From: Clostridia bacterium
GTDB lineage: Bacteria > Bacillota > Clostridia > Christensenellales > Aristaeellaceae
Assembly (NCBI GenBank): GCA_017552535.1
Contig: JAFZPV010000048.1
Coordinates: 33,707 to 97,706 of the forward strand
Length of the DNA: 64,000 nucleotides
Direction of reading: 5' to 3'
The notes beneath the pieces are model-generated. The model had not been told where the DNA came from. It was given only the letters and a program-made list of their open reading frames with translations, and made no database searches. Below are positions 42,300-50,870 of this stretch, in pieces. Both the position numbers and the translations under genes were made by a program. Each line of letters starts with the position of its first letter. The stretch's first letter is position 1.

Positions 42300-42313
42300 C
42301 TTTCCGGGGTCTA

Positions 42314-42342
42314 TTGACAGGGCGGGAGCGCTGTGCTATATT
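42314..42342 (+). promoter_or_regulatory. Sigma-A promoter of the nagB group
   Basis: TTGACA, 17-base spacer, TATATT, with ATG 42379 about 35 bases downstream. It is divergent from the ROK promoter. Confidence 0.8.
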
Positions 42343-42378
42343 CTGCTTGGCTAAGTAAGACGGACGGAGGAAAGACTC

Positions 42379-43116
42379 ATGCGTATTACCGTGGCGGAAG
42401 ACCTGAACGCGTTTTACAGCCTGGTGGCCTGGCGCATCGCAGAGGCAGTCATCGCAAAGCCTGACGCCGTGATCGGCCTTGCGACGGGCCGAACCACCAC
42501 GGGCATACATAAGGCCCTTGCGGACATCTGGGCGGCGCACCCCTTCGATACCAGCCGCGCGACGGTGTTCGGCATGGACGAGATCACCCATGTCAGCCGG
42601 GAATTCCCCGGAAGCTGTTACGACATGCTGCTGAAACAGGTGGTGCTCCCGCTGCACATTCCTATGAAGAACTTCCTGATGCCGCCCGTCGAGTCCGACG
42701 ATTTTGAACGGGAATGCCGCCTGTTCGACAAAAAGATCGAAGCGCGCGGCGGCGTGGACCTGCAGATCCTGGGCATCGGTGAAAACGGACACCTGGGCTT
42801 CAACCAACCCGGCACGCCGTTTGGCTCCGTGACCTGGATCTCCCGCATGGACGAAGCCCTCGACGCGCGCATCCGCCGTGAAAGCGGCAGCGCGCCGGAC
42901 GCGGATCTGGGCGGCTTCACCATCGGCATACGCAATATCATGATGAGCCGGCGCGTGATCCTGGCGGCGAACGGCTCCAATAAGACCGGCATCGTGCATA
43001 AAGCGCTGTACGGGCCCGTCACCACAGAAGTACCGGCTTCCGTACTGCAGCTGCACCCCTTTGCCGAAGCGATCCTCGACCCGGACGCGGCGGGAAAACT
43101 TCCGGCTGAAGGCTGA
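42379..43116 (+). CDS. nagB: Glucosamine-6-phosphate deaminase-like protein
   Basis: The 245-residue protein belongs to the NagB/6-phosphogluconolactonase fold. Gly-Leu-Ala-Thr-Gly-Arg-Thr-Thr is the phosphate loop (near 32-40), Met-Asp-Glu is near 66, and Leu-Gly-Ile-Gly-Glu-Asn-Gly-His-Leu-Gly-Phe-Asn near 131-142 is the family's signature for the catalytic Asp-His-Glu triad. It converts glucosamine 6-phosphate to fructose 6-phosphate and ammonia. Some relatives work on other amino-sugar phosphates. A GGAGG site precedes ATG 42379. It opens a rightward group with an FAD oxidoreductase, a STAS protein and a UroD-like protein. Confidence 0.92.
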   Translation: MRITVAEDLNAFYSLVAWRIAEAVIAKPDAVIGLATGRTTTGIHKALADIWAAHPFDTSRATVFGMDEITHVSREFPGSCYDMLLKQVVLPLHIPMKNFLMPPVESDDFERECRLFDKKIEARGGVDLQILGIGENGHLGFNQPGTPFGSVTWISRMDEALDARIRRESGSAPDADLGGFTIGIRNIMMSRRVILAANGSNKTGIVHKALYGPVTTEVPASVLQLHPFAEAILDPDAAGKLPAEG

Positions 43117-43147
43117 TGTCCGGAACGGAAAAACCATCGGAGGAACA

Positions 43148-44440
43148 ATGCGGATTCGTGAGGGTGAAAGCTTCGACGTGATCGTGGCAGGCGCGGGCTG
43201 CGCCGGTTTCTGCGCGGCGGTCCAGGCGGGCCGCGGCGGGCTGAAAACGGCGCTGTTTGAGCATTTCGCATCGCCCGGCGGCACCCTGACGGTGCTGGGC
43301 AGCAATTCCATAGACCAGTTCAACAATCCGTTCCGCCCGGTTGGCGACAGGATGGTCATATCCGGCATCGGCTGGGAATTCGTGCTGAAGCTTGAGAAGA
43401 TGGGCTTTGCCCGCATCCCGGACATGGACGCGCCCTACCGGGAGCATTCCCAGTACGGGGTGAAGGTCAACCCCGTCGCCGCGGCAAAGCTGATGGACGA
43501 TCTTTTATTGGAGACGGGCGTAAGCCTGTTCTACCGGCAGGGCATCGTCTCTGTGGACACAAGCGAAGACGGCACGCGCATCGAAAGCGTGATCGTGAGC
43601 ACCAAGGACGGGCTCGTGCGCCACCGGGCAAAGTTCTTCATCGACTGCACGGGAGACGGAGACCTGTGCGCCTGGGCCGGGGCAGAGTATGAAATAAGCA
43701 CCGAACTGCAGCCCGGCACGCTGCGCCTGTATACGGACCGTGCAAACGCGGCCCAGGCCGATATGCTTGCCGCCGACAGGCTGTGGCAAAAAGAGCTGAT
43801 GCGCAATCCGGAAGAAAGCGAGGCGCTCTGCCAGGGCAGTTTCGGCGCGCTGTTCGACGCGGGCGGCGACAACACAAATCACGTCTGCGGCTTAAACACC
43901 GCGGACAGCCAGAGCCGTATCTTAGCGGAGATCCGGGCAAGGCAAAGCGCCGTCAGGCTCATGACCGCCCTGAAGGACAGCGGAAGTCCCGCGCGCATAG
44001 CCGGCGTCGCCCCCGAATGCGCACCGCGCGAAAGCCGGCGCATCCTGGGAGACGTGTATATGACGGGCGAAGATTATCTCACGAAACGCGTGTATGATGA
44101 CGCGGTCTGCTATACCTACTGGTTTATCGACATTCACCGTGCAGGTCAGGCCGCCGAGATCGTATATCTCCGCGGCGAAGAAACGCCCACCATATCCTTG
44201 GGCGCGCTCAGGCCCAGGTCGCTTGCGAACGTATACACTGCGGGCCGGTGTGTGTCCGCGGACCGCGCCTGCTCTTCTGCCATACGCGTCAAAGCGTCCT
44301 GCATGGCCATGGGCCAGGCGTCGGGCGCGGCTGCCGTGGTGGCCGTCCGGCAGGGTGCGGAGAACACGCGCTTCGCGGATACCCGGCGCATTAAAGATTA
44401 TCTGAAGGCGCAGGGCGCCATCGTGCCGGGCATGGACTGA
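43148..44440 (+). CDS. FAD-dependent oxidoreductase
   Basis: This 430-residue enzyme has the Rossmann start Val-Ala-Gly-Ala-Gly-Cys-Ala-Gly-Phe (residues 13-21) and a late Arg-Cys-Val-Ser segment near 376 that contacts FAD, typical of the FAD_oxidored family of Firmicutes. Its partner acceptor is unknown; the family includes fumarate-reductase-like and sugar-oxidising members. It has no signal peptide. A CGGAGGAAC site precedes ATG 43148. It follows nagB by 31 bases and is followed by STAS and UroD-like genes, but these may be only loosely linked. Confidence 0.85.
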   Translation: MRIREGESFDVIVAGAGCAGFCAAVQAGRGGLKTALFEHFASPGGTLTVLGSNSIDQFNNPFRPVGDRMVISGIGWEFVLKLEKMGFARIPDMDAPYREHSQYGVKVNPVAAAKLMDDLLLETGVSLFYRQGIVSVDTSEDGTRIESVIVSTKDGLVRHRAKFFIDCTGDGDLCAWAGAEYEISTELQPGTLRLYTDRANAAQADMLAADRLWQKELMRNPEESEALCQGSFGALFDAGGDNTNHVCGLNTADSQSRILAEIRARQSAVRLMTALKDSGSPARIAGVAPECAPRESRRILGDVYMTGEDYLTKRVYDDAVCYTYWFIDIHRAGQAAEIVYLRGEETPTISLGALRPRSLANVYTAGRCVSADRACSSAIRVKASCMAMGQASGAAAVVAVRQGAENTRFADTRRIKDYLKAQGAIVPGMD

Positions 44441-44522
44441 GCGCCGGGCGCGCAGGCTCGACAGCTCACGGCAACCACACTGAAAACCAGCTTCATCGCT
44501 TCAAAAGATCGGAGGAACGGAT

Positions 44523-44819
44523 ATGGTATTGCACAAGCAGCAAAACGGCACTTCGCTGACCCTGAAGCCCGAAGGGCGCCTGGACACCCTGACAGCGCCG
44601 CTGCTGGAGGAAGAGCTGAACACTTCCATTGCGGGCGTCACCGATCTCACGTTCGATTTTGCCGATCTGGAATACGTATCTTCGGCAGGCATCCGCGTGA
44701 TCGTGATCGCCTACAAGCTCATGCACGGCCAGGGCAGTCTGAAGGTCGTCAACGCCAACGAGGTCGTCAGGGAAGCGTTCAGCGTGACCGGCGTTGACAA
44801 CATCATCAGCATCAGCTGA
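44523..44819 (+). CDS. STAS-domain anti-sigma-factor antagonist-like protein
   Basis: The 98-residue protein is a single STAS domain. Residues 51-58 read Tyr-Val-Ser-Ser-Ala-Gly-Ile-Arg, where the second or first Ser (53/54) would be phosphorylated by a GHKL-type kinase; a beta-alpha-beta order fits RsbV/SpoIIAA. A partner kinase is not next to it; the candidate is the GHKL-like protein at 4508-5044. GGAGG sits before ATG 44523. It lies between an FAD oxidoreductase and a UroD-like gene in a rightward group. Confidence 0.93.
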   Translation: MVLHKQQNGTSLTLKPEGRLDTLTAPLLEEELNTSIAGVTDLTFDFADLEYVSSAGIRVIVIAYKLMHGQGSLKVVNANEVVREAFSVTGVDNIISIS

Positions 44820-44888
44820 CAGCCGGGCCAGCAGTTTTCTGCGCAGCCAAGCCGCGGCGCGCCGCCGCTGAACCGGAAGGAGAAATGT

Positions 44889-45944
44889 ATGACGCCCGCA
44901 GAACGGGTCAGGGCCGTTTACCATTGGCAGACGCCTGACTATGTACCGTTTACCATATATGAGACCAAGGTGAAGGGCCGGCCCTACGAACAGGAAATGA
45001 TGGACCTGGATATCTGCTGTATCCGTCGCATCGAATCCTTCAGGATCGTGCAGGGCGGCGATGTCACCGTTCAAACCGAAGAGAAAGACCTGCCCGGCGG
45101 GCGCAGGTCCGTTCACAAGACCGTGCATACGCCCTTTGGCGATCTGACGAAAACGGAAGAATACGACGCCATCACCGCCTGGACCCGAGAATATTCTTTC
45201 AAGGACGAAAGCGATTACGCAAAGCTGTTTTACCTTTACGACCATCAAAGCGCGGTGCCGTGCTACGATAAGCTGCTGGCCGACCGGCAGGAAGACGAAA
45301 AAAACGGGGCTATTTTGGTGCGCACGCATCTGCCGCACGAGCCGGTCTCGGACCTGCTTGGCTATATCATGGGGCCGGAAAACTATTGCTACGAGTGGAT
45401 GGACCACCGCGAAGAAGTGACCGAGCTGATCGAGCGCATGCGCCGCGTATACCGGCAGACGTACCTGATCACGGCGAGCGACCCGTTTGAGATCGTGAAC
45501 CAGGGCGGCAATCCCACGCCGGAGATCATCGGTCGGGACGGATACCGCAGTTTCTACATGCGGGAATACGCAGACGCGTATGAGGTCATCCATCCCGCCG
45601 GAAAGCTGCTGGGCACGCATCTGGACGCCTGCAACGGCCCGATCATGGACCTGATCGCCGAAGCCAGGCTGGATTATATCGAGGCTTACGATCCGGTCAT
45701 GAGTCCGGGCGTTGCCGAAGCGACCCGCATATTCGGAGACAAGCTGCTTTCGCTGCACTTTCCCTCCGCCTGGCAGACGCACGACGAAAAACAGATCGCA
45801 AGGGATACGATCGGCCTGATCGAGGCGGCGAAAGATCCGCGCAGGCTCATCATCGGCATCACCGAGGATGCCCCCATGGACCGCTATGTGCCCATCGTAC
45901 GGGGCATCATGACGGGCATTCGGGAATACGGGCGTCTCCGATAA
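44889..45944 (+). CDS. Uroporphyrinogen decarboxylase-superfamily protein without the zinc His-x-Cys
   Basis: This 351-residue protein follows the UroD barrel pattern: an Ala-Glu-Arg-Val-Arg-Ala-Val start, a long first half, and a Gly-Thr-His-Leu-Asp-Ala-Cys-Asn-Gly segment near 242-250. At the position where MtaA-like proteins have His-x-Cys it reads His-Leu-Asp (H244, D246). A zinc site of a different kind, or none, is therefore likely. The substrate is unknown. AAGGAGAA precedes ATG 44889. It is 69 bases past the STAS stop. It is the third UroD-superfamily gene in the window and differs most from the others. Confidence 0.8.
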   Translation: MTPAERVRAVYHWQTPDYVPFTIYETKVKGRPYEQEMMDLDICCIRRIESFRIVQGGDVTVQTEEKDLPGGRRSVHKTVHTPFGDLTKTEEYDAITAWTREYSFKDESDYAKLFYLYDHQSAVPCYDKLLADRQEDEKNGAILVRTHLPHEPVSDLLGYIMGPENYCYEWMDHREEVTELIERMRRVYRQTYLITASDPFEIVNQGGNPTPEIIGRDGYRSFYMREYADAYEVIHPAGKLLGTHLDACNGPIMDLIAEARLDYIEAYDPVMSPGVAEATRIFGDKLLSLHFPSAWQTHDEKQIARDTIGLIEAAKDPRRLIIGITEDAPMDRYVPIVRGIMTGIREYGRLR

Positions 45945-45994
45945 AACGGCATTCGGAAAATACCATGACAACCGCCTGCTTATGATTTACGGGT

Positions 45995-47593
45995 TCACTC
46001 AAACCGGAACACGTTCCATGAAGCTTTCCGTATCCTCGCCACGAGAATACCGTTTTCACACTGTGTGCCGCTTGCCTGAACGGGCACGATCCTGTCCGGA
46101 TGTTCCCAGGTGTTCCGGTCATCGGGTGAAGGGGCATACAGTTCGGTGTGCTGTGTGAAGCTCACGCCTTCAAATCCTCTCACGTCTACCGTGAGCAGCT
46201 GATCCTCATCCAGGTCCGCGTTGATCACGAACAGCGTCAAGGCGTTTTCGTCCCTGTTCCAGGCGGCGGCAGCCTGCACGGTGTTCACGTTTTCAAAACC
46301 GCCGTACTGGTTCATATCGTCTATCGCGTAGCCGTTTACGTCGTATTTTTCGCACTCCACGCGAACGTCCAGCGACTCGCCCCTTGTCCAGCGCATGAGC
46401 TGCGCAAACGGATAGTACGCCGCGCCCTTCCACACATGTTCGCGGTCCGTGCGGCACAGGCAGTCCAGGCCGCCCGTAGCGCAGCCGATCCTGATCCTGC
46501 CCGCCCTGCGCAGCATCACCAGCAGCGTGCTCGCCGTGCCCAGCGCCGCAAGCATCTCGCTCGCCGCCGGTGGCCGCCTGCGCGCGGACCAGTCGTCCGG
46601 ATCGTGACGCACATAGCGCCTGTCCGGATCGAAGCGGCAAAACATATCCGCGTTCTGACGCCCGCCCAGGCCCAGATGCGCCTCTCCGCGCGGGCGGAAA
46701 AAACTGGCGTATTCGTCCAAAGCGAGCATCATCGTTTTTTTCGTGCGTTTTTTCGTGCGCAGGTAGTCGCACAGCGCGATCTCGGTATCGATATAGCTCT
46801 CAAACGCCTGATAACCCGCCAGCAGCGCTTTGGGATCGTCCGGCGGTGCGCTGTGATAGTGATGCAGCGAGATATAGTCCACCGTGTCGTAACACTCCTG
46901 CAAAGCCTGCATGTCCCAGTCGGGATAATGGTTCAGAAACGGCGACGACGACACGCAGGCCACGGTTTCGATGCGCGGATCGATCCATTTCATGGCTTTG
47001 CTCGTCTCCCTGGCGAGCAGGCCGTAGGCCCGCGGGTCCTTTTCATATGAGCCGATCTGCCAGGGGCCGTCCATTTCGTTGCCCAGGCACCAGGTCTTCA
47101 CGCCGTACGGCTTTGCGTGTCCGTTCTGCTTTCGCAGATCCGACCAGTATGTGCCTCCCTCGAAATTGGTGTATTCCACGCAGTCCATGGCATCCTGCAG
47201 CGAACCCGTGCCGAGGTTGACCGTGTAGATCGGCTCCGCCCCGGTCTTTTCGGCCCACGCGAGATATTCGTCATGTCCGATCTCGTTGGTGATGAACTGA
47301 GCCCAGGCCGTGTCGAGGTGCGTTTTCCGCTTAGCACGGGGTCCGATCGAGTCCTTCCATTGCCAGCCCGAAACGAAGTTGCCTCCGGGCAGGCGTACGC
47401 AGCGCAGGCCGGCAAGCCGGAGCGCGTCGTAAAAATCGCTGCGCATGCCCTGTTTGTCGGCGGACGGGTGTTTCGGGTTGTACATGCTTCCGTTCACCAT
47501 GGAGCCGATGGGTTCAAGAAAAGCCCCGAACAGGCGCGGCGAGATCTCGCCGACCGTATATTCGGGATGTACAGCCAGGCGGGCTTTTTTCAC
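45995..47593 (-). CDS. Alpha-L-arabinofuranosidase (GH51)
   Basis: The 532-residue enzyme shows the GH51 landmarks: an N-terminal Arg-Leu-Phe-Gly-Ala-Phe-Leu-Glu-Pro-Ile-Gly start, the acid/base Glu (E173) in Leu-Gly-Asn-Glu-Met-Asp-Gly-Pro-Trp, and a nucleophile Glu (E294) in Ala-Leu-Asp-Glu-Tyr. It releases L-arabinose from arabinan- or arabinoxylan-type oligosaccharides. It has no signal peptide, so it works inside. The start is GTG 47593, which has GGAGG upstream. It sits 105 bases after the beta-helix protein's stop on the same strand, and is probably in one unit with it. Confidence 0.92.
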   Translation of the reverse strand: MKKARLAVHPEYTVGEISPRLFGAFLEPIGSMVNGSMYNPKHPSADKQGMRSDFYDALRLAGLRCVRLPGGNFVSGWQWKDSIGPRAKRKTHLDTAWAQFITNEIGHDEYLAWAEKTGAEPIYTVNLGTGSLQDAMDCVEYTNFEGGTYWSDLRKQNGHAKPYGVKTWCLGNEMDGPWQIGSYEKDPRAYGLLARETSKAMKWIDPRIETVACVSSSPFLNHYPDWDMQALQECYDTVDYISLHHYHSAPPDDPKALLAGYQAFESYIDTEIALCDYLRTKKRTKKTMMLALDEYASFFRPRGEAHLGLGGRQNADMFCRFDPDRRYVRHDPDDWSARRRPPAASEMLAALGTASTLLVMLRRAGRIRIGCATGGLDCLCRTDREHVWKGAAYYPFAQLMRWTRGESLDVRVECEKYDVNGYAIDDMNQYGGFENVNTVQAAAAWNRDENALTLFVINADLDEDQLLTVDVRGFEGVSFTQHTELYAPSPDDRNTWEHPDRIVPVQASGTQCENGILVARIRKASWNVFRFE

Positions 47594-47698
47594 GGTCCTT
47601 CCTCCTTCGCTTCCGGTGTCTGAGTTTGACTGCCGTATATCAGCAGTATTGTACAAAAATGAAGATCAGGGCTCTGCCGTGCCTCTCCAGGGCCGGTA

Positions 47699-49315
47699 TC
47701 ACGAACGCCGATCCGGCATCGAAACCAGTTCTTCCCGGCGCGCGTTCCATTCCGCGGCGTCCGCTTCTTCGTTTTCCAGGAAGGCATAGCCGGTGACGCT
47801 GTTTTCGGAAAAGAGCAGGTATTCCCCTCCGGTCTCAAAACGGATATTGTCACGGACCGTAAGGCCGTCGATGGCGGTATAGCCATCGATCACCAGCCAG
47901 GACCACAGCGTGTACCCTACCGCGTTGCCGGAAATGACGATATCGCGTCCGGCCCACGGGCCCATCTCCTGGCTGACGATCAGGCCGAAGCCGTTCATGG
48001 CCGAGGGATCACCCTCGAAAAGGTTGTCCGTCACGCGGAAGTTCACGACCTGCATATCAGAACCGTGGCCGTCCATGCGCAGCATGCTGCCTGCGTCTCC
48101 GCCCAGGCAAACACAGATATTGTTTCGGAACGTGAAATCATATACGCCTTCGCGGACGTTGAAATACAGCGCCTGGTTGTACCCGCTGATACGGTTGCGC
48201 TCTATGAGCGTGCGCTCCGTGCGGTGCTCCAGAATGATGGCGGTCTCCTCGTATCCGGCGCCGGCGAAGGCCTGTTTTGGGGTGGGGTCCGGCGCGAAGC
48301 GGTTGCCGTGCAGCCAGGTAGCGTATTCGTATTCCGTGCCGCCGAAGGTCCCGCACAGGCTGTCGTTCAGGTCCACCGCGCCGATAAAGTCGTTATCGTA
48401 TATCTCCATGCCGGAGTGGTAAGCCGACTCCAGGGCGAAAGCCCAGCCCGCCTCATCCGTGGAAAACGTGGGCGAGCCGAGGCGGGAGATCACGTTATCA
48501 TGTATCCTGCAGCCCAGCATCCATCCGGTGTAGTACCAGAATTTGACCGGAACGCCGCGCTTGCCGTCCGCACCGGTGCGGCAGTCTTCGATGATGGTGT
48601 TGCCGTATATCTCAAAGTCCTTCAGGCCGCCGCAGAAAAGCGCCCCGCGTCCGTAGACCGTTCCCCACGCGTCCGGGCCGTAGAAGCTGTTGTCCTTCAT
48701 ATAGTTACCGAAAAACCGGCCGCCCGTAACGTATTCCGCCGGCGGGGTCCCGTCGCCCGTATCGGTCGCGCGCCAGCCCACGCCCACGTGGACAAAGTTT
48801 TCGATCACGCAGTCGTGCACGGCCACGTTGCAGCGGTTCTGGATCTCTATGGCCTGCGTCGCGATGCCCGCGCCGTCAAAGCGGAGGAACGATACATGCT
48901 GGCTGCCGTCCGTCTTGGCGCCCGATCCGTCCAGGGGCGACACGAGGCGCAGCAGGGCGTTCTGTCCCCCCATCTCCTCTGTGAGCGCTTCAGACGTCAG
49001 GACGGTGCGTTCGCCCTCGCCTTCCAGGCTCACGCCTGGCGGCAGCTCGATGGGCGAAGCGACGTCGTAGGTCCCCGCGCCGAGGTGTATCGTATCTCCG
49101 GCAGCTGCCGCCAAAATGGCACGGCCGGGTGTTTTCCACGGTGAAGACAGCGTTCCGTCGCCGGTCTCGTCGCTGCCGGAAACGGAAACGTACAAAGTCC
49201 TCTGCGCGTTCTCGCCGTAATCCGGAGTTCCAGCTTCGCCGGCAGCAGCGCCGGAAAGCAAACAAAGCACGACCAGCGCCATGAGCGCAAGGACAGCCGT
49301 CTTCCCTTTCCTCAC
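47699..49315 (-). CDS. Exported right-handed beta-helix protein (pectin-lyase-like)
   Basis: The 538-residue product has an N-terminal signal peptide (basic Val-Arg-Lys-Gly-Lys, hydrophobic core to about residue 24). The rest is repetitive and beta-rich, with Asn/Gly/Ile ladders and Ile-x-x-Asn-x-x-turns typical of the parallel beta-helix shared by pectate lyases, polysaccharide lyases and alginate-related enzymes. A repeated Asn-ladder lies near 230-470. No catalytic residues are firmly visible. The start is GTG 49315; AAGGAGGT sits eight bases before it. Its promoter is at 49397. It is divergent from the GH18 gene; both products are exported. Confidence 0.78.
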   Translation of the reverse strand: MRKGKTAVLALMALVVLCLLSGAAAGEAGTPDYGENAQRTLYVSVSGSDETGDGTLSSPWKTPGRAILAAAAGDTIHLGAGTYDVASPIELPPGVSLEGEGERTVLTSEALTEEMGGQNALLRLVSPLDGSGAKTDGSQHVSFLRFDGAGIATQAIEIQNRCNVAVHDCVIENFVHVGVGWRATDTGDGTPPAEYVTGGRFFGNYMKDNSFYGPDAWGTVYGRGALFCGGLKDFEIYGNTIIEDCRTGADGKRGVPVKFWYYTGWMLGCRIHDNVISRLGSPTFSTDEAGWAFALESAYHSGMEIYDNDFIGAVDLNDSLCGTFGGTEYEYATWLHGNRFAPDPTPKQAFAGAGYEETAIILEHRTERTLIERNRISGYNQALYFNVREGVYDFTFRNNICVCLGGDAGSMLRMDGHGSDMQVVNFRVTDNLFEGDPSAMNGFGLIVSQEMGPWAGRDIVISGNAVGYTLWSWLVIDGYTAIDGLTVRDNIRFETGGEYLLFSENSVTGYAFLENEEADAAEWNARREELVSMPDRRS

Positions 49316-49396
49316 CGTGTACACCTCCTTGTGCGCATCGAGCCGGTTACGGCGCAGTTCCGGGCAGCCGCCGTCCGCCGCTCTTCGTTCAATCTC

Positions 49397-49425
49397 ATCA
49401 TACGCTCGGCGGCGCCTGCTGTCAA
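49397..49425 (-). promoter_or_regulatory. Sigma-A promoter of the beta-helix/GH51 unit
   Basis: Read leftward, TTGACA, 17-base spacer, TATGAT. Confidence 0.8.
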
Positions 49426-49451
49426 GTGCACCGAAGCGATGCACATACCCG

Positions 49452-49480
49452 TTGACAACCGTTTTTCCAAGAGATACAAT
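49452..49480 (+). promoter_or_regulatory. Sigma-A promoter of the GH18 operon
   Basis: TTGACA, 17-base spacer, TACAAT. It is divergent from the promoter at 49397-49425, with 26 bases between the two -35 boxes. Confidence 0.85.
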
Positions 49481-49579
49481 AAATGCTGGTTGGATATGTG
49501 TTTTCAGTTTTTCCGTTCCCCAAAAAGCCGCCTGCTCCAAGCGGCGCGCTTTCCCTTAGACCCGTAACGGAGGTGCATC

Positions 49580-50806
49580 ATGAGATCCAAGGCCTTTCTG
49601 AGTGTATGCTCCCTGCTGATCCTGTGCCTGTTGGCAAGCGCGTTCGGACCGCTTTTTGCCGAAGCGGAAGCAAGCGCTTCCTGCGCTGTGACCGTATACT
49701 TTCCCAACTGGGACGTATATTCGGACGCGTACGGGCAGGTGAAAGACCTGCCCTGGGACAGGCTGGACTGCATAAACCACGCGTTCTGGAAGATCGTTCC
49801 GAAGGACGGCGGGTTTGCGATAGAATCTACCGATCCATGGGCGGATACGGACGAGTATAACCCCAAAGCCCACTTTCCGCAGTACGCCGAGTACGCCGAA
49901 AAGTATCCGGACACCAAGGTGCTCCTGTCCATCGGCGGATGGACGGAATGCGGGTATTTTTCGGAGATGTCGCTGACCGAGGAAAGCCGATCGTCCTTCA
50001 TCCAAAGCTGCCTGGATACGCTGGACAGATACAGCTTCCTTTCGGGCATCGACATCGACTGGGAATATCCCGACGTCGCGCGCTCCGGCGGTCCCGGAGA
50101 CGAAGGCAACCCGGTGCTTGGCGACGACAAGGCCAATTACACGCTGCTGCTCAAAGAACTCCGCGAAGCGATGGACGGGCATTACGGCGAAGGCGCAAAG
50201 CTGCTCACCGTATGCGCGAGCGCGTCAAAGTCCACACTGGTCATGCAGGATTACGCCTCCCTGCATCCCTATGTGGACCGCGTGAACCTGATGACCTACG
50301 ATCTGGCGGGCTCCTGGAACGCATACACGGACCATCAGAGCCCGCTGTACGGCGCTTCTTCCGCGGAAGCGGCGGTTGATTTTCTGCTCTCGCAGGGCGT
50401 GACGCCGGAAAAGATCGCCATCGGCTCTCCCCTGTACAGCCACGGCTGGAAGATGTACCGGGCAAACAGCAATCCGGTGAAGGCCGCCGCGAAGGCGCTG
50501 TCGAACGGCGATCTGCTGTGGCGGGAGCTGCAAAAGCTCGAAGCATCCGCCGTCAAAGACGGTGAGCCGGGCTGGCACGCGGGCTACGACGAAAAAGCCG
50601 AAGCGGCTTATCTCTGGAACGACGATCCGGATTCTTCCGCTTATCTTACCTTCTACACCTACGACAGCGCGCGCTCGCTGGAGGCAAAGCTGAACTACAT
50701 CGCCGAGCACGGTCTGGGCGGGCTGATCGTGTGGCAGGTGCACGGCGACAGCGCCACAGACGGCTGGCCCATGATATCCCTGATGCACAGGGTGCTTCAC
50801 CGCTGA
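49580..50806 (+). CDS. Exported GH18 chitinase-like glycosidase
   Basis: This 408-residue enzyme has a signal peptide (to about residue 30) and the GH18 signature Asp-x-Asp-x-Glu (D158, D160, E162) in Gly-Ile-Asp-Ile-Asp-Trp-Glu-Tyr; E162 is the catalytic acid. A Leu-Ser-Ile-Gly-Gly-Trp strand (116-121) and a Met-Thr-Tyr-Asp-Leu segment near 239 complete the barrel. Family 18 enzymes cleave chitin or glycoprotein N-glycans (endo-N-acetylglucosaminidases); the Tyr after the Glu fits chitinases. GGAGGTG precedes ATG 49580. It is the first gene of a rightward run of glycan-related genes. Confidence 0.92.
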   Translation: MRSKAFLSVCSLLILCLLASAFGPLFAEAEASASCAVTVYFPNWDVYSDAYGQVKDLPWDRLDCINHAFWKIVPKDGGFAIESTDPWADTDEYNPKAHFPQYAEYAEKYPDTKVLLSIGGWTECGYFSEMSLTEESRSSFIQSCLDTLDRYSFLSGIDIDWEYPDVARSGGPGDEGNPVLGDDKANYTLLLKELREAMDGHYGEGAKLLTVCASASKSTLVMQDYASLHPYVDRVNLMTYDLAGSWNAYTDHQSPLYGASSAEAAVDFLLSQGVTPEKIAIGSPLYSHGWKMYRANSNPVKAAAKALSNGDLLWRELQKLEASAVKDGEPGWHAGYDEKAEAAYLWNDDPDSSAYLTFYTYDSARSLEAKLNYIAEHGLGGLIVWQVHGDSATDGWPMISLMHRVLHR

Positions 50807-50870
50807 AAATGAACGGATTTGGCGGCATCGGCGGAAGGTACCGTTAGGCCGTTTCTGAAAGGAGCCGGAT

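Noticed and set aside
41989-43425. 478-codon leftward frame opposite nagB
   Set aside because: It overlaps three recognised genes and has no start signal or motif.
44493-45971. 492-codon leftward frame opposite STAS and UroD-like genes
   Set aside because: Antisense shadow; the opposite frames carry recognisable domains.
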